Made by a program: the position numbers and the translations under genes
Shown: positions 48,905 through 59,605 of the stretch, in pieces
How positions within the stretch are numbered: position 1 is the first letter of the stretch
How the letters are laid out: every line of letters starts with the position of its first letter
Notes under the pieces: generated by a model
Database searches by the model: none
What the model was told of the DNA's origin: nothing
Seen by the model: only the letters and a program-made list of their open reading frames with translations
Assembly: GCF_025716945.1 (NCBI RefSeq)
Contig: NZ_JAOVZT010000001.1
Location: 638,578-702,577 of the forward strand
Reading direction: 5' to 3'
Source: Geodermatophilus sp. YIM 151500
GTDB lineage: Bacteria > Actinomycetota > Actinomycetes > Mycobacteriales > Geodermatophilaceae
DNA: 64,000 bases

Positions 48905-50188
48905 ATGGCCACGCTCTCGCTGACCAGGTCGTCGCTGTCGGTGCGCCTCTCCCGGGGGGAGAAGGTCGCCGGCCTGCTGCGCGACCTCGAGGTGCCGCTC
49001 ACCTCCGTCCGCTCGGCGGAGGTCGTCGACGACCCCCTGGCCGCGGTGCGCGGGTTGCGGGCGCCGGGGTTGGCGCTGCCCGGCGTCCGGAGGATCGGCA
49101 CCTGGCGACGCCCGGGAGAGCGCAGCTACGTGTGCGTCCGGCGCGGCCAGCCGGCGTTGCGTGTCGGGTTGCGCGGCGAGCGGTACGACGCCGTGCTGGT
49201 CGGTGCGGACGACGCCGCGCGGATCGCCGCCCACCTCGACGCCGCGGTCGTCGCGGGCACGCCGCGCTGGACCGAGGTCGAGGTCACCGTCCCCGGCCCG
49301 GTGCCGCTGGCCGGCACGCTTACCCTCCCCGCGGGCTCCGACGCGCCGGTGCCCGCGGTCGCGCTGGCGTGCGGATCGGGCCCGCTGGACCGCGACTCCA
49401 ACCACCGGCGGGCCCGGTTCGACGTCACCCGGCAGCTCGCGCACGCCCTCGCCGCGGCGGGTCTGGCCTCGCTGCGCTACGACAAGCGCGGAGTCGGGCG
49501 CACCCCCGGTGACTGGCGCGCGGCCGGCCTGCACGACAACGCCGACGACCTGGCCGCCGCGCTCGACGCGCTCGCCGCCCGTCCGGAGGTCGACGCCGGC
49601 CGACTGGTGCTCGCCGGCCACAGCGAGGGCGCCGTCCTCGCCGCGTCGGTCGCCGCCCGTGGCGGGCGCGCACCGGCCGGCGTCGTCCTGCTCTCCCTCG
49701 CCGCCCGCCCGGGCGACGACCTGCTGCGCTGGCAGGCCCGGCGGATCGCCCCCACGCTGCCCGCGCCGGCCCGCGCGCTCATGCGCCTGTTCCGGGTCGA
49801 CCTCGAGCGCAAGGTGGCCACCAACCACGCGAAGGTCCGGGCGACCCGCACCGACGTGGCCCGGATCGGCGGCGCGCGGGTCAACGCCCGCTGGCTGCGG
49901 GAGTTCCTCGACCACGACCCCACCCGCGACCTGCGGCGCACCGCCGTCCCCGTGCTGGCGGTCACCGGCGACACCGACCTGCAGGTGCCGGCCGACGACC
50001 TGGAGGTGCTCGCCGCGGCCGTCCCCGGCGGCGCCGAGGTGCACCGGGTGCCCGGGCTGACCCACACGCTGCGGCGGCAGCCGGGCCGCGCGTCGCTCGG
50101 CGCCTACCGCGGAGAGCTGCGCCGGCCGGTCGACCCGGAGGTGCTCGACGTGGTCGTCGGCTTCTGCCGGCGCGTCACCGCGCCCTGA
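48905..50188 (+). CDS. Alpha/beta hydrolase (S9/esterase-type), 427 aa
   Basis: A serine hydrolase with an N-terminal ~125-residue extra domain (RSSLSVRLSRGEKVAGLLRD; WRRPGERSYVCVRRGQPAL) followed by the hydrolase fold: ALACGSGPLDRDSNHRRARF, LASLRYDKRGVGRTPGDWRA and the nucleophile elbow GHSEGAVLAASVAARGG. TGDTDLQVPADDLEVLAAAV holds the Asp, and VPGLTHTLRRQPG the His. It is similar in the second half to dienelactone- or acyl-peptide-hydrolase-type enzymes. Its substrate is unknown. The start is at 48905 because the promoter sits immediately upstream. Confidence 0.88.
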   Translation: MATLSLTRSSLSVRLSRGEKVAGLLRDLEVPLTSVRSAEVVDDPLAAVRGLRAPGLALPGVRRIGTWRRPGERSYVCVRRGQPALRVGLRGERYDAVLVGADDAARIAAHLDAAVVAGTPRWTEVEVTVPGPVPLAGTLTLPAGSDAPVPAVALACGSGPLDRDSNHRRARFDVTRQLAHALAAAGLASLRYDKRGVGRTPGDWRAAGLHDNADDLAAALDALAARPEVDAGRLVLAGHSEGAVLAASVAARGGRAPAGVVLLSLAARPGDDLLRWQARRIAPTLPAPARALMRLFRVDLERKVATNHAKVRATRTDVARIGGARVNARWLREFLDHDPTRDLRRTAVPVLAVTGDTDLQVPADDLEVLAAAVPGGAEVHRVPGLTHTLRRQPGRASLGAYRGELRRPVDPEVLDVVVGFCRRVTAP

Positions 50189-50285
50189 CGGGGCGCCGGC
50201 CCGGGCCACGCCGGGACCCCTTGGGAGGAGACGGGCCCGGCGCGCAGAGTGGGACCGACCCGTCCACCATCCCGAGGAGCAGGCA

Positions 50286-50774
50286 GTGACCCGTCCGAAC
50301 CGCACGCGCGTGCCTTCCCGCCGCGGCCGGGCGGCCGCCGTGGTGCTCTGCGGCGCACTCGCGCTGACCGGCTGCGGCGGCGCGGAGGACGACGGCGGCG
50401 CGGCGGCGCCCGGCACCGGCACCGGCAGCCCGCCGACGACGGCGGAGACCTCGCCCGGTTCCCCGCCGGCCGCGGGCGGCTCCGAGCCGGCCGCCGCGCA
50501 GGAGCTCCCGGTCGCCGCCGTCGACTTCGACTACGAGCTGCCGACCACCGAGCTGGCCGCCGGCCAGCTGACCATCGAGCTGGTCAACGAGGGCGACGCG
50601 AGCCACAACCTGGTCGTGGAGCGGGACGGCGCGGACGTCGCCTCGACCGAGGTCATCAGCCCCGGGGCGACGACGACGCTCACCGTCACCCTGGAGCCGG
50701 GCGAGTACGTCTTCTACTGCTCGGTCGGCAACCACCGGGCGATGGGGATGGAAGTCCCCGTCACGGTCACCTGA
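50286..50774 (+). CDS. Cupredoxin (plastocyanin-like) lipoprotein, 162 aa
   Basis: A secreted, membrane-anchored copper protein. The basic start, the hydrophobic segment AAAVVLCGALALTGCGG and the lipobox Cys mark a lipoprotein; a Thr/Pro/Gly linker follows. The cupredoxin domain (residues ~75-162) carries type-1 copper ligands His107 (SHNLVVE), Cys145, His150 and Met153 or Met155 (YCSVGNHRAMGMEV). The GTG start has GAGGAG upstream. The TGATG overlap with the next gene implies a joint role, perhaps in electron transfer or copper handling. Confidence 0.88.
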   Translation: MTRPNRTRVPSRRGRAAAVVLCGALALTGCGGAEDDGGAAAPGTGTGSPPTTAETSPGSPPAAGGSEPAAAQELPVAAVDFDYELPTTELAAGQLTIELVNEGDASHNLVVERDGADVASTEVISPGATTTLTVTLEPGEYVFYCSVGNHRAMGMEVPVTVT

Positions 50775-51184
50775 TGGCCCGCGCACCCGTCGCCCGCCGG
50801 GCGGCCCCGGCCGTCGCGGTGCTGCGCGTGCTCGGTGCGGTGCTGCTGCTGGGCATCGCGGTGATCCACGGCTACCTGTGGCAGCAGGGCTACCGCGGCA
50901 TCGACGTCATCGGTCCGGCGTTCCTCCTCGACACGGCGCTCGCCGTCGGCGGCGCGGTGCTCGTGCTCGTCGCCCCCCGCCGGTGGCTGCCCGCCGTCGC
51001 GGCGGCCGGCGCGCTGCTGGCCGCGGGCACGCTCGGCGCCCTGCTGGTCTCCACCACCGTCGGGCTGTTCGGTTTCGTGGAGTCGACGGCCGCGCAGCTG
51101 TGGTGGGAGTCGTTCTGGGTGGAGGCGGCGGCCACCGTCGTCCTGGCGGCGCTGGCCGTGCTCGCGCGACCGCCGCGCCGCTGA
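50774..51184 (+). CDS. Four-helix membrane protein coupled to the cupredoxin, 136 aa
   Basis: An integral membrane protein with four hydrophobic segments (VLGAVLLLGIAVIHGYLW, FLLDTALAVGGAVLVLVAP, VAAAGALLAAGTLGALLVS, FWVEAAATVVLAALAVLA). His in AVIHGYLW and the acidic WWESFWVEAAA loop are possible functional residues. No family firmly recognised. The ATG overlaps the cupredoxin stop (TGATG), so it may be an electron-accepting or anchoring partner. Confidence 0.78.
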   Translation: MARAPVARRAAPAVAVLRVLGAVLLLGIAVIHGYLWQQGYRGIDVIGPAFLLDTALAVGGAVLVLVAPRRWLPAVAAAGALLAAGTLGALLVSTTVGLFGFVESTAAQLWWESFWVEAAATVVLAALAVLARPPRR

Positions 51185-51283
51185 ACGGCCCTCCAGCGTT
51201 CACCGACGCGACATCCGTCGGTACCCGGTGCGACGACCGGCGGAGCGAGCCTGGGCACGTCCTTTCCGTTCCTGGAGGAAGTC

Positions 51284-51385
51284 ATGTCCGAGCTGCTGAT
51301 CGCCGTCGCGGCCGAGGCCCTCACCGCCGTCCTGGTCGCCCTGCTCGTCGGCCTGGCGAAGCGGGCGGTCGCCCGCCTGGCCTGA
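51284..51385 (+). CDS. 33-residue hydrophobic peptide
   Basis: A short ORF with an ideal GGAGGAA ribosome-binding site before its ATG. It starts MSELLIAVAAEALTAVLVAL and ends KRAVARLA: one acidic N-terminal residue, a single membrane-spanning helix, and a basic C-terminus. It would insert as a single-pass microprotein (N-out or N-in undetermined). No family known to me. It lies alone between the cupredoxin pair and the giant P-type ATPase, 145 bp upstream of the latter; a regulatory subunit for the pump is one possibility. Confidence 0.6.
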   Translation: MSELLIAVAAEALTAVLVALLVGLAKRAVARLA

Positions 51386-51529
51386 CCCGCCAGTACCGCG
51401 GCGACCGCTCCGGTGCGGGTGTCCGCGGGCTCCGACGGGGTACGGCGCACTCCTCGCGCTCCCGGCAACGACGCACGGCCGCCGGCCGTGGCAGCCTGCC
51501 GGGGACGGGTCCCCGGGAGGGAGGCGGCG

Positions 51530-54500
51530 GTGACGTCGGCGGCCCTCCTGCCCGGCCTCCTCGGTGGGTCGACGGCACGCGGGCCGCTGCGCCTCGGCCG
51601 GACGGCGCTGGCCGGGCCGGCCCGGTTGGCGCGAGGTGCGCTCGCGATGTCCGGCGATCTCGCCCGGGCCGCCGTGGGGGCGGTGACCGCGGACCCCCGC
51701 GCCGACCGCCAGGTGTGGAGCTGCGGACCGCGCAGCTACGTGGAGCTGTTCGGGCTGGCGGGCCCCGGTGCGCGGGAGCGGGCCGCGGCGCTGGAGGCCG
51801 GGATCGGCGCGCTGGACGGCGTCGAGTTCGCCCGGGTCGACACGGTGACCCGCCGGCTCGCCGTCCACCACGACCGGGTGAGGGCTCCGCTGGACGCCGT
51901 CCTCGCGGCCGTCGCCGGGTTCGAGTCGGCGGCGCCGCCCACCGAGGCGGCGGAGCGGGCACGGCCGGCCGGGGCCGAGCGGGCCGAGCCGGCGGGGCCG
52001 GAGCCGGCCGCACCGGCCCGGCCGCCCGCCGAGGACGAGGGCCCACCCCCGCCGTTCCCGGGCGACGTCCGTCCGCTCGCGCTGCAGGGCCTGGCGCTGG
52101 CCGCCGGCCTCGTGGCGCTGTCGGCGGCGGTCACCGGCCGGGCGCTGCGGTTGCCCGCGATGCCCGGCAGCGCCACGGCCGTGGTGGTGCTGGCCGACAA
52201 CCAGCCGTGGCTGCGCGAGCGGCTGGAGACGCGGCTCGGCACCGCCGGCACCGACCTGCTGCTCGCGCTGGCCACGGCGACCGCGCACGGCGCGGCGCAG
52301 AGCGTGCCGGCGCTGCTCGTCGACGTGGCCCTCCGGGCCCAGCAGGTGCGGGCCGTCGTCGCCCGCCGCGCCGCCTTCGCCGGGCAGGAGGCCGCGCTGC
52401 TCGGGCCGGACCGGCCCGGACGCACCGACCCGGTGCCGCGCGCCCCCCGTCCGGCGCCGCTGCCGGAGGGGCCGGTCGAGAAGGTGGCCGCGCGGCTGGC
52501 CACCGGCTCCCTGCTGGCGGCCACCGGCGTGCTCGCCGGCACCCGCGACCTCGACCTGGCGGGTCGCACCGTGCTCGCCGGCGTCCCGAAGGCCGCGCGC
52601 GCCGCCCGCGAGGGCTTCACCAACGGCCTGGAGCCGGCCCTCGCCCGCCGCGGGGTGCTCGTCATGGACGACGCCGCGCTGCGACGGCTCGACCGGGTGA
52701 GCGCGGTGGTGGTCGACAGCGCCGTCCTGCACGTCGATCGCCCCCTCGTCGTCCAGGCGTCCGCCCGCGACGAGCGCTGGACCGACGAGGCGGTGTGGAG
52801 CGCCGCCCAGCGGCTGCTGTGGTCCGGCACGGAGCTGCCGGTGCCGCCACCGCGCGGGCACGCGCGCGACGGCCTCGTGCTCCTGCCCTCCCGCCGGCGG
52901 GAGCCGGTGCCGGCCGGGCTGACCCGGCTGCGCCTGGCCGAGGAGGGGACGACGGCCGGCGAGGTGCTCGTCGGCGCGGAGGTGCACCCGCTCGCCGACG
53001 CCGTGCTCACCGCCGCGCGGACGGCCGGCGTCCGGCTGCTGCTCACCGCGGACGCCGCCGCACCGGAGCTCGGCGGCTCCGCCGACACGGTGCTGCCCCC
53101 GGGCGCCGACCTGACCGCCGCGGTCCGCCGGCTGCAGGCCGACGGCGAGGTGGTCGCGCTGGTCGGCACCGACGAGCCGGCGCTGGCCGCGTCCGACGTC
53201 GGCATCGGGATCGTCCCGGGCACCGGCCGGGTGCCCTGGGCGGGACACCTGGTGTGCGGGCCCGGGATCGACGAGGTGCCCCGGCTGCTGCAGGCGCTGC
53301 CGGTCGCCCGGGCCGTGAGCGAGCGCGGCGTGCGGCTGACGGTCGCGGCGAGCTTCCTCGGCGCGCTGCTGCTCGCGCTGAGCCGGCGCTCCCGCGACTC
53401 GGCCGTCCTGCCGGTGACCGTCGCCGCCGGCAGCGCGCTCGGCGCCGGCGCGCTCGCCGCACGCCGGGTGGCGGCCCTGCCGGCGCCCGCGCCGGTGCTG
53501 CACACCCCCTGGCACGCGCTCGAGCCGGACGAGGTGCTCGACCGGCTCCCCGCCGTCCCGGTGCCCGCTCCCGGCCGCGACCGGCGTCGACCGGCGGCCG
53601 CCGCGGCGGCCGGCCGGCTGCTGCGCTCGCTGTCCGCCGAGCTCGACGACCCGCTCACACCCGTGCTGGCCACCGGCGCGGCCGCCTCGGCCGTCATCGG
53701 CTCGGTCACCGACGCGCTGCTGGTGGGCGGCGTGCTGCTGGGCAACGCCGGGATCAGCGGTGCCCAGCGGCTGCGCGCGGAGGCCGCGCTGCACCGGCTG
53801 CTGCTCGACCAGCGGCTCCCCGCCCGCCTGCTCGACCGGGACGACGGCGCCGCGCCGGCCCGCGAGGTGCCCGCTTCCCGGCTGCGATCCGGTCACCTCG
53901 TCGAGCTGCAGGCCGGCGACGTCGTGCCCGCCGACGCCCGGCTGGTCGCGGTGCGCGACCTCGAGGTCGACGAGGCCAGCCTGACCGGGGAGTCGGTCGC
54001 GGTCGCCAAGCAGGTGGCGGCCACCCCCGGCGCGGAGCTGGGCCAGCGCGCCTGCATGGTCTACGAGGGGACGACGGTGGTGGCCGGCACGGCCTCCGCC
54101 CTCGTGGTCGCCGTCGGCCCGGCCACCGAGGCCGGCCGCGCGCTGGCGCTGGCCGGCCGCGCGGGCCGGCCGGCCGGCATGCAGGTCCGGCTGGAGGAGC
54201 TGACCCGCGGCGGCCTGCCGGTCACCCTGCTCGGTGGCGCCGCCGTCGCCGGGCTGGCGCTGCTGCGCGGGTGCGGGCTGCGGGAGGCGCTGTCGTCGGG
54301 CGTGGGCATCGCGGTCGCCGCCGTGCCCGAGGGCCTGCCGCTGGTGGCCACGGTCGCCCAGCTCGGCGCCGCCCGCCGCCTGTCCGCCCGCGGCGTCCTC
54401 GTCCGCTCGTCCCGGACGGTGGAGGCGCTGGGTCGCGTCGACACCGTCTGCTTCGACAAGACCGGAACCCTGACCGAGGGCCGGCTGCGGCTGGTGCGGG

Positions 54501-56440
54501 TGGCCGGCCCGGACGGCGAGTGGGCACCCGAGGCCACCGCGGCCCGCCGCGTGCTGCTGGCCGCCGCCCACGCGTCGCCGCGTCGCAACGGATCGCGCCC
54601 GGTGACGCACGCGACCGACCGGGCCGTGCTCGACGCGGCGGCCGCCGTTCTCGCGGAGGACCTCGACACCTCCTGGCACGAGCTGCTCGAGGTGCCCTTC
54701 CAGAGCGACCGCGGCTTCTCCGCAGCGCTCGGCACCACGGCCGGGCGGAAGGTCCGGCTGGTGGTCAAGGGTGCGCCCGAGGTGCTGCTCCCCCGCTGCA
54801 CCCACCAGCGCGGGGAGACCGGCAAGCGGTCGCTCGACGCGGCCGGCCGCGCGGCCGCCGCGGCCGCCGTCGAGGCCCTGGCCGCCCAGGGGCTGCGGGT
54901 GCTCGCCGTGGCGCGGCGCAGCGTGACCGACGTCCGCACCGACCTGCACGCCGACGGGGACGGGTCGGCGGTGCCCGACCCTGCCGTCGCGGCCGAGCCC
55001 GACGACCTCACGCTGCTCGGCTTCGTCGGGCTGGCCGACACGCCCCGTCCGGGCGCGCGCGACACCGTGGCCGGGCTGCAGGCCGCCGGCGTCGGCACGG
55101 TGATGATCACCGGCGACCACCCGGTCACCGCCGCCGCCGTCGCGGCCGACCTCGGCATCGGCCCCGGCCGCCTGGTGACCGGTCCCGAGCTCACCGGTCT
55201 GGACGACGCCGCGCACACCGCGCTGGTGACCGAGGCCGCGGTGTTCGCCCGAGTCAGCCCCGAGCAGAAGCTGCGCATCGTCGCCGGCCTGCAGCGGTCC
55301 GGCCGCGTGGTCGCCATGACCGGTGACGGGGCGAACGACGCGGCGGCCATCCGGCTCGCCGACGTCGGCATCGGCATGGCCGCGCGCGGGTCGACGTCGG
55401 CTCGCAGTGCGGCCGACCTCGTGCTCGTCGAGCCCGACGTGCGGCTGCTCACCGACGCGCTCGTGGAGGGCCGGGCCATGTGGCGGCGGGTCCGCGACGC
55501 CGTCGCCGTGCTGCTCGGCGGCAACGCCGGCGAGGTGCTGTTCACGCTCGCCGGCACCGCGCTCAGCGGCCGGGCGCCGCTGGGCACCCGGCAGTTCCTG
55601 CTGGTCAACATGCTCACCGACCTCTTCCCGGCGATGGCGGTGGCGCTGGCGCCCACGCCGGCGGAGGAGGCCGACCGGGCACGGCTGCTGCACGCCGGGC
55701 CCCCGTCGCTGGGCGCGCCGCTGCTGCGCGACATCGGGATCCGCGGCGGGGTCACCGCCGCGGGGGCGCTCGCCGCCTGGCAGGTCGGCCGCCTGACCGG
55801 GCCGGCCCGGCGGGCCTCGACGATCGGGCTGGTCGCGCTCGTGGGGACGCAGCTGGGGCAGACCCTGCTGATCGGCTGGCGTCAGCCCCTGGTCGTCGTC
55901 ACCGGGCTCGGCTCCGCGGCCGCGCTCGCCGCGCTGGTCCAGCTGCCCGGGGTGAGCCAGTTCTTCGGGTGCACCCCGCTGGACCCGCTGGCCTGGGCCA
56001 CGGCCGGTGGCTGCGCCGCCGCGGCGACCGTGCTGTCGGCGCGCGCGCCGCAGCTGCTGGCTCGCCTCGTGCCGGCGTCCGCGACGGATCCACCCCGGTC
56101 GGTCAGCTGCCGCTGGAGAAGGCGGCGTCGAAGGCCGCGGACGGCGGGTCGAAGGCCAGCCGGCGGACGAAGGCCAGCGCCTCGGGCGCGCCGACCAGCC
56201 GGTCCATCCCGGCGTCCTCCCACTCCACGGAGATCGGGCCGTCGTAGCCGATGGTGTTCAGCATCCGGAAGCAGGCCTCCCACGGGACGTCCCCGTGCCC
56301 GGTCGAGACGAAGTCCCAGCCGCGCCGCGGGTCGGCCCACGGCAGGTGCGAGCCCATCCGCCCGTTGCGCCCGTTGCCGACCTGCTTCTTCGCGTCCTTG
56401 CAGTCGACGTGGTAGATCCGGTCGCGGAAGTCCCAGATGA
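51530..56440 (+). CDS. CtpI-like cation-transporting P-type ATPase, 1636 codons with run-on C-terminus
   Basis: A P2-type ion pump of the long mycobacterial CtpI kind (~1500-1600 residues). An N-terminal half (1-~670) of uncertain role contains an HMA-like fold ([35 protein letters not shown]) and pairs of helices. The catalytic half has TGES at 819 ([13 protein letters not shown]), PEGL at 933 in helix 4 (the P2 Ca-type motif), DKTGTLTEG with phospho-Asp976, [20 protein letters not shown] from 1264, and membrane helices beyond. The pump domain ends near residue 1522; the remaining ~114 codons are Arg/Pro/Ser-rich and lie antisense to the convergent isomerase gene, so they probably reflect a lost stop or a frameshift. 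The GTG start follows GGGAGGGAGG. The ion is unknown. Confidence 0.88.
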   Translation: MTSAALLPGLLGGSTARGPLRLGRTALAGPARLARGALAMSGDLARAAVGAVTADPRADRQVWSCGPRSYVELFGLAGPGARERAAALEAGIGALDGVEFARVDTVTRRLAVHHDRVRAPLDAVLAAVAGFESAAPPTEAAERARPAGAERAEPAGPEPAAPARPPAEDEGPPPPFPGDVRPLALQGLALAAGLVALSAAVTGRALRLPAMPGSATAVVVLADNQPWLRERLETRLGTAGTDLLLALATATAHGAAQSVPALLVDVALRAQQVRAVVARRAAFAGQEAALLGPDRPGRTDPVPRAPRPAPLPEGPVEKVAARLATGSLLAATGVLAGTRDLDLAGRTVLAGVPKAARAAREGFTNGLEPALARRGVLVMDDAALRRLDRVSAVVVDSAVLHVDRPLVVQASARDERWTDEAVWSAAQRLLWSGTELPVPPPRGHARDGLVLLPSRRREPVPAGLTRLRLAEEGTTAGEVLVGAEVHPLADAVLTAARTAGVRLLLTADAAAPELGGSADTVLPPGADLTAAVRRLQADGEVVALVGTDEPALAASDVGIGIVPGTGRVPWAGHLVCGPGIDEVPRLLQALPVARAVSERGVRLTVAASFLGALLLALSRRSRDSAVLPVTVAAGSALGAGALAARRVAALPAPAPVLHTPWHALEPDEVLDRLPAVPVPAPGRDRRRPAAAAAAGRLLRSLSAELDDPLTPVLATGAAASAVIGSVTDALLVGGVLLGNAGISGAQRLRAEAALHRLLLDQRLPARLLDRDDGAAPAREVPASRLRSGHLVELQAGDVVPADARLVAVRDLEVDEASLTGESVAVAKQVAATPGAELGQRACMVYEGTTVVAGTASALVVAVGPATEAGRALALAGRAGRPAGMQVRLEELTRGGLPVTLLGGAAVAGLALLRGCGLREALSSGVGIAVAAVPEGLPLVATVAQLGAARRLSARGVLVRSSRTVEALGRVDTVCFDKTGTLTEGRLRLVRVAGPDGEWAPEATAARRVLLAAAHASPRRNGSRPVTHATDRAVLDAAAAVLAEDLDTSWHELLEVPFQSDRGFSAALGTTAGRKVRLVVKGAPEVLLPRCTHQRGETGKRSLDAAGRAAAAAAVEALAAQGLRVLAVARRSVTDVRTDLHADGDGSAVPDPAVAAEPDDLTLLGFVGLADTPRPGARDTVAGLQAAGVGTVMITGDHPVTAAAVAADLGIGPGRLVTGPELTGLDDAAHTALVTEAAVFARVSPEQKLRIVAGLQRSGRVVAMTGDGANDAAAIRLADVGIGMAARGSTSARSAADLVLVEPDVRLLTDALVEGRAMWRRVRDAVAVLLGGNAGEVLFTLAGTALSGRAPLGTRQFLLVNMLTDLFPAMAVALAPTPAEEADRARLLHAGPPSLGAPLLRDIGIRGGVTAAGALAAWQVGRLTGPARRASTIGLVALVGTQLGQTLLIGWRQPLVVVTGLGSAAALAALVQLPGVSQFFGCTPLDPLAWATAGGCAAAATVLSARAPQLLARLVPASATDPPRSVSCRWRRRRRRPRTAGRRPAGGRRPAPRARRPAGPSRRPPTPRRSGRRSRWCSASGSRPPTGRPRARSRRSPSRAAGRPTAGASPSARCARCRPASSRPCSRRGRSGRGSPR

Positions 56441-57110
56441 AGCCGACCGGGTCGAGGTCCTGCCAGACGAAGTGGCTCGGGTCCCAGTTCAACCCGAACG
56501 CCTCCCGGTGCCCGAGGGCCTCGAGCGTGCGCACCGTCGTCCAGTAGTCGTAGGCGATCTCCGAGGGGTGCACCTCGTGCGCGAACCGGACGCCGACCTC
56601 GTCGAACACGTCGAGGATCGGGTTCCACCGGTCCGCGAAGTCGCGGTACCCGTCCTCGACCATCGACTCGGGCACCGGCGGGAACATGGCCACGGTCTTC
56701 CACACCTTCGACCCGGTGAACCCGACGACCGTCTGCACGCCGAGCTTGGCCGCCGCGCGGGCGGTCAGCTTCATCTCCTCGGCGGCCCGCTGCCGCACGC
56801 CCTCGGGGTCGCCGTCGCCCCAGACGCGCGGGTGGACGATGCCCTTGTGCCGCTCGTCGATCGGGTCGTCGCAGACGGCCTGGCCGTTGAGGTGGTTGGA
56901 GATGGCCCAGACCTTCAGGCCGTGCTTGTCGAGCAGGGCCAGCCGGTCCTGCACGTACGCGTCGTCGTCGGCGGCGCGCTCGACGTCGAGGTGGTCGCCC
57001 CAGCAGGCGATCTCCAGGCCGTCGTACCCCCACTCGGAGGCCAGCCGGCACATCTCCTCGAACGGCAGGTCGGCCCACTGGCCGGTGAACAGGGTGACGG
57101 GGCGGGGCAT
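56103..57110 (-). CDS. Sugar phosphate isomerase/epimerase (TIM-barrel, AP-endonuclease-2 fold), 335 aa
   Basis: A xylose-isomerase-like TIM barrel that often handles keto-sugars or inositol derivatives. [21 protein letters not shown] and [20 protein letters not shown] open the barrel. Metal-ligand positions are likely in [43 protein letters not shown] and [14 protein letters not shown]. The ATG has GGAGGA upstream. It is the last gene of the sugar operon, after a strong hairpin (57138-57171), and overlaps the run-on of the P-type ATPase gene. Confidence 0.88.
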   Translation of the reverse strand: MPRPVTLFTGQWADLPFEEMCRLASEWGYDGLEIACWGDHLDVERAADDDAYVQDRLALLDKHGLKVWAISNHLNGQAVCDDPIDERHKGIVHPRVWGDGDPEGVRQRAAEEMKLTARAAAKLGVQTVVGFTGSKVWKTVAMFPPVPESMVEDGYRDFADRWNPILDVFDEVGVRFAHEVHPSEIAYDYWTTVRTLEALGHREAFGLNWDPSHFVWQDLDPVGFIWDFRDRIYHVDCKDAKKQVGNGRNGRMGSHLPWADPRRGWDFVSTGHGDVPWEACFRMLNTIGYDGPISVEWEDAGMDRLVGAPEALAFVRRLAFDPPSAAFDAAFSSGS

Positions 57111-57137
57111 GCGCGGTCCTCCTCGATGAGGTCGGGG

Positions 57138-57171
57138 CCGAGCGCCCGCCGGCGGGCCGGCGGGCGCTCGG
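57138..57171 (-). terminator. Perfect 15-bp hairpin within the sugar operon
   Basis: Arms 57138-57152 (CCGAGCGCCCGCCGG) and 57157-57171 with a CGGG loop lie between xylA (ends 57185) and the last isomerase gene (start 57110). It may terminate part of the transcripts so that the last gene is expressed less. Confidence 0.7.
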
Positions 57172-57184
57172 TGGGTCGGGTCGC

Positions 57185-58342
57185 TCAGCGGACGCCGAGC
57201 AGGTGCTCCATCGCGAGCTGGTCGAGCCGCTCGAAGTGCATCCCACGGGCGCCGAGGGCGGCGAGGTCGTGGGTCTCGGCGCGCAGCTCGTCGAGCGTCT
57301 CGCCGTCGGCCAGGGTCGGGACGGCGAGCTGGTCGACCCGCGCGGCGGTCAGCGCCTCGGCGACCTCCGGGTCGGCGCGGAAGGCCCGCACCTTGTCGCG
57401 CAGCAGCAGGTAGTTGCGCATGCAGGCGCGCGCCGACTCCCACACGCCGTCGATGTCCTCGGTGCGCGGCGGCTTGTAGTCGAAGTGCAGGAAGCCGTCG
57501 TAGCGGCGGTCGGTGCCGGCCCCCTCGAGGACGTCGACGGTCCAGAACGCGCCGCGCAGGTTGCCCGCGCCGAAGCGCAGGTCCTGGTCGTAGCGCGGGC
57601 CGTGCTGGCCGTTGAGGTCGACGTGGAAGAGCTTGCCGTGCCACAGCGCCTGGGCGATGCCCTGCGCGAAGTTCAGCCCGGCCATCTCCTCGTGCCCGAC
57701 CTCGGGGTTCAGGCCCACCCGGTCGGGCTCGTCGAGGGTGTCGATGAAGGCGATCGCGTGCCCGACGGTGGGCAGCAGGATGTCGCCGCGCGGCTCGTTC
57801 GGCTTGGGCTCCAGCGCGAACCGCATGTCGTAGCCCTGGTCGCGGACGTAGCCGCAGAGCAGGTCCAGCGCCTCCCGGTACCGGTCGAGGGCGGCGGCGA
57901 CGTCCTTCGCGGCACCGGACTCCGCCCCCTCCCGGCCGCCCCACAGCACGTAGGTGCGCGCGCCGAGCTCGGCGGCCAGGTCGATGTTGCGCAGCGTCTT
58001 CGCCAGCGCGTACCGCCGGACCTCGCGGTCGTTGGCGGTGAACGCGCCCTCCTTGAACACCGGCGAGCCGAACAGGTTGGTGGTGGCCATCTCGACGCCG
58101 AGGCCGGTCTCGGCCAGCGCCTTGGTGAACCGGTCGAGGGTGGCCTGCCGCGTGGCGTCGTCCGGTACCAGGTCGTCGTCGTGGAAGGTGACCGCCGCGG
58201 CGCCGAGCTCGGCGAGGCGGTGCACGGCCTCGACCGGGTCCAGCCGGGGGCGGACGGCGCCGCCGAAGACGTCGACGCCCTGCCAGCCCACGGTCCACAG
58301 CCCGAAGCTGAAGCGGTCGTCCTTGGTCGGTGTTGGGGTCAT
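57185..58342 (-). CDS. xylA: Xylose isomerase, 385 aa
   Basis: Converts D-xylose to D-xylulose (also D-glucose to fructose in vitro). All metal and catalytic sites of the Streptomyces-type enzyme can be read: [10 protein letters not shown] (His54, Asp57 equivalents), [21 protein letters not shown] (Glu181, Lys183), [16 protein letters not shown] (Glu217, His220), [19 protein letters not shown] (Asp245, 255, 257) and [11 protein letters not shown] (Asp287). The length is right for actinobacterial XylA. The ATG overlaps the stop of the Gfo/Idh gene (ATGA). No xylulokinase gene is within the window. Confidence 0.97.
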   Translation of the reverse strand: MTPTPTKDDRFSFGLWTVGWQGVDVFGGAVRPRLDPVEAVHRLAELGAAAVTFHDDDLVPDDATRQATLDRFTKALAETGLGVEMATTNLFGSPVFKEGAFTANDREVRRYALAKTLRNIDLAAELGARTYVLWGGREGAESGAAKDVAAALDRYREALDLLCGYVRDQGYDMRFALEPKPNEPRGDILLPTVGHAIAFIDTLDEPDRVGLNPEVGHEEMAGLNFAQGIAQALWHGKLFHVDLNGQHGPRYDQDLRFGAGNLRGAFWTVDVLEGAGTDRRYDGFLHFDYKPPRTEDIDGVWESARACMRNYLLLRDKVRAFRADPEVAEALTAARVDQLAVPTLADGETLDELRAETHDLAALGARGMHFERLDQLAMEHLLGVR

Positions 58343-59517
58343 GCCTCGATCCTCGTCCACGCGGAGCGGTCGGCGGCACTGCGCTCCACGGCGTCGAGCA
58401 CCCGCTGCACCTGGAGCCCGTCGGCGAAGGTCGGCGTGGGGTCCTGGCCCTTGGCGATGGCGGTGAGCAGGTCGACGACCTGGTGGGTGAAGCCGTGCTC
58501 GTACCCCAGGCCGTGCCCGGCGGGCCACCACGCGGCGACGTAGGGGTGCTCGGGCTCGGTCACCACGATCCGGCGGAAGCCGGCGGTCGCCGCGGGCTCG
58601 GTGGCGTCGTGGAAGTGCAGGACGTTCATGTCCTCGAAGTCGAAGGCCAGGCTGCCGGACGAGCCGTTGATCTCGATCCGGATGGCGTTCTTGCGGCCGG
58701 TGGCGAAGCGGGTGGCCTCGAAGACGCCGAACGCGCCGCCGTCGAAGCGGCCGAGGAAGGCGGCGGCGTCGTCCACCGTGACCCGGCCGGTGCCCTCGCC
58801 GCCGACCCCGGACAACGCGCCGCCGCCCGCGGCCAGCGGCCGCTCGGTCACGAAGGTCTCCAGCATCCCGCTGACCCCGGACAGCCGCTGACCGGTGATG
58901 AACTGGGTCAGGTCGATGATGTGCGCGCCGATGTCGCCCAGCGCGCCCGAGCCGGCCTTGTCCTTCTCCAGCCGCCACGACATCGGCGCGGCCGGATCGG
59001 CGATCCAGTCCTGCAGGTACTGGGCGCGCACGTGCCGGACCTCACCCAGCCGGCCGGCGGCCACCAGCTGCCGGGCCAGCCCGATCGCCGGCACCCGGCG
59101 GTAGGTGAAGCCGACCATCGAGCGGACGCCGCGCTCCGCGGCGCGCGCCGCGGCCGCGGCCATCGCCTCGGCCTCGGCGACGGTGTTGGCCAGGGGCTTC
59201 TCGCAGAGCACGTGCTTGCCGGCCTCGAGCGCGGCGATGGCGATCTCGGCGTGGGTGTCGCCGGGGGTGCAGACGTCGACGAGCTGGACGTCGTCGCGCT
59301 CGAGCACCCGGCGCCAGTCGGTCTCGGTCGACGACCAGCCGAGCCGGGCCGCGGCGTCGGCGACCTTGGCCGCGTCGCGGCCGGCGAGCACGGTGAGCTC
59401 GGGCTGCAGCGGTAGCTCGAAGAAGTGGGGGGCGGTGCGCCAGGCCTGCGAGTGCGCCGCACCCATGAAGGCGTAGCCGATCAGGCCGACGCCGATCGTC
59501 GGCGGGGTGGAGGTCAT
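58339..59517 (-). CDS. Gfo/Idh/MocA family oxidoreductase, 392 aa
   Basis: An NAD(P)-dependent sugar or inositol dehydrogenase. [19 protein letters not shown] is the Rossmann motif, [21 protein letters not shown] follows, and the family EKP is in [38 protein letters not shown] is the start of the C-terminal domain. It is coupled to xylA by ATGA, which points to oxidation of the imported sugar or a derivative. The upstream gene is the binding protein, separated by a strong hairpin (59564-59599). Confidence 0.92.
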   Translation of the reverse strand: MTSTPPTIGVGLIGYAFMGAAHSQAWRTAPHFFELPLQPELTVLAGRDAAKVADAAARLGWSSTETDWRRVLERDDVQLVDVCTPGDTHAEIAIAALEAGKHVLCEKPLANTVAEAEAMAAAAARAAERGVRSMVGFTYRRVPAIGLARQLVAAGRLGEVRHVRAQYLQDWIADPAAPMSWRLEKDKAGSGALGDIGAHIIDLTQFITGQRLSGVSGMLETFVTERPLAAGGGALSGVGGEGTGRVTVDDAAAFLGRFDGGAFGVFEATRFATGRKNAIRIEINGSSGSLAFDFEDMNVLHFHDATEPAATAGFRRIVVTEPEHPYVAAWWPAGHGLGYEHGFTHQVVDLLTAIAKGQDPTPTFADGLQVQRVLDAVERSAADRSAWTRIEA

Positions 59518-59563
59518 GTGCGGTCGCTCCGGGATCGCGCGGGTGGTGCCGGACGGGTGGCGG

Positions 59564-59599
59564 CGGGGAGGCGGGCGGCGCGGGCCGCCCGCCTCCCCG
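59564..59599 (-). terminator. Perfect 16-bp hairpin after the sugar-binding-protein gene
   Basis: Arms 59564-59579 (core GGGGAGGCGGGCGGC) and 59584-59599 with a GCGG loop directly follow the binding-protein gene (ends 59606). It would reduce expression of the downstream enzymes relative to the abundant binding protein. Confidence 0.75.
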
Positions 59600-59605
59600 G
59601 GTCGG

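Noticed and set aside
51200..55693. 1497-codon minus-strand open frame under the P-type ATPase
   Set aside because: Antisense to a gene with perfect P-type motifs; its own translation is low-complexity with no domain.
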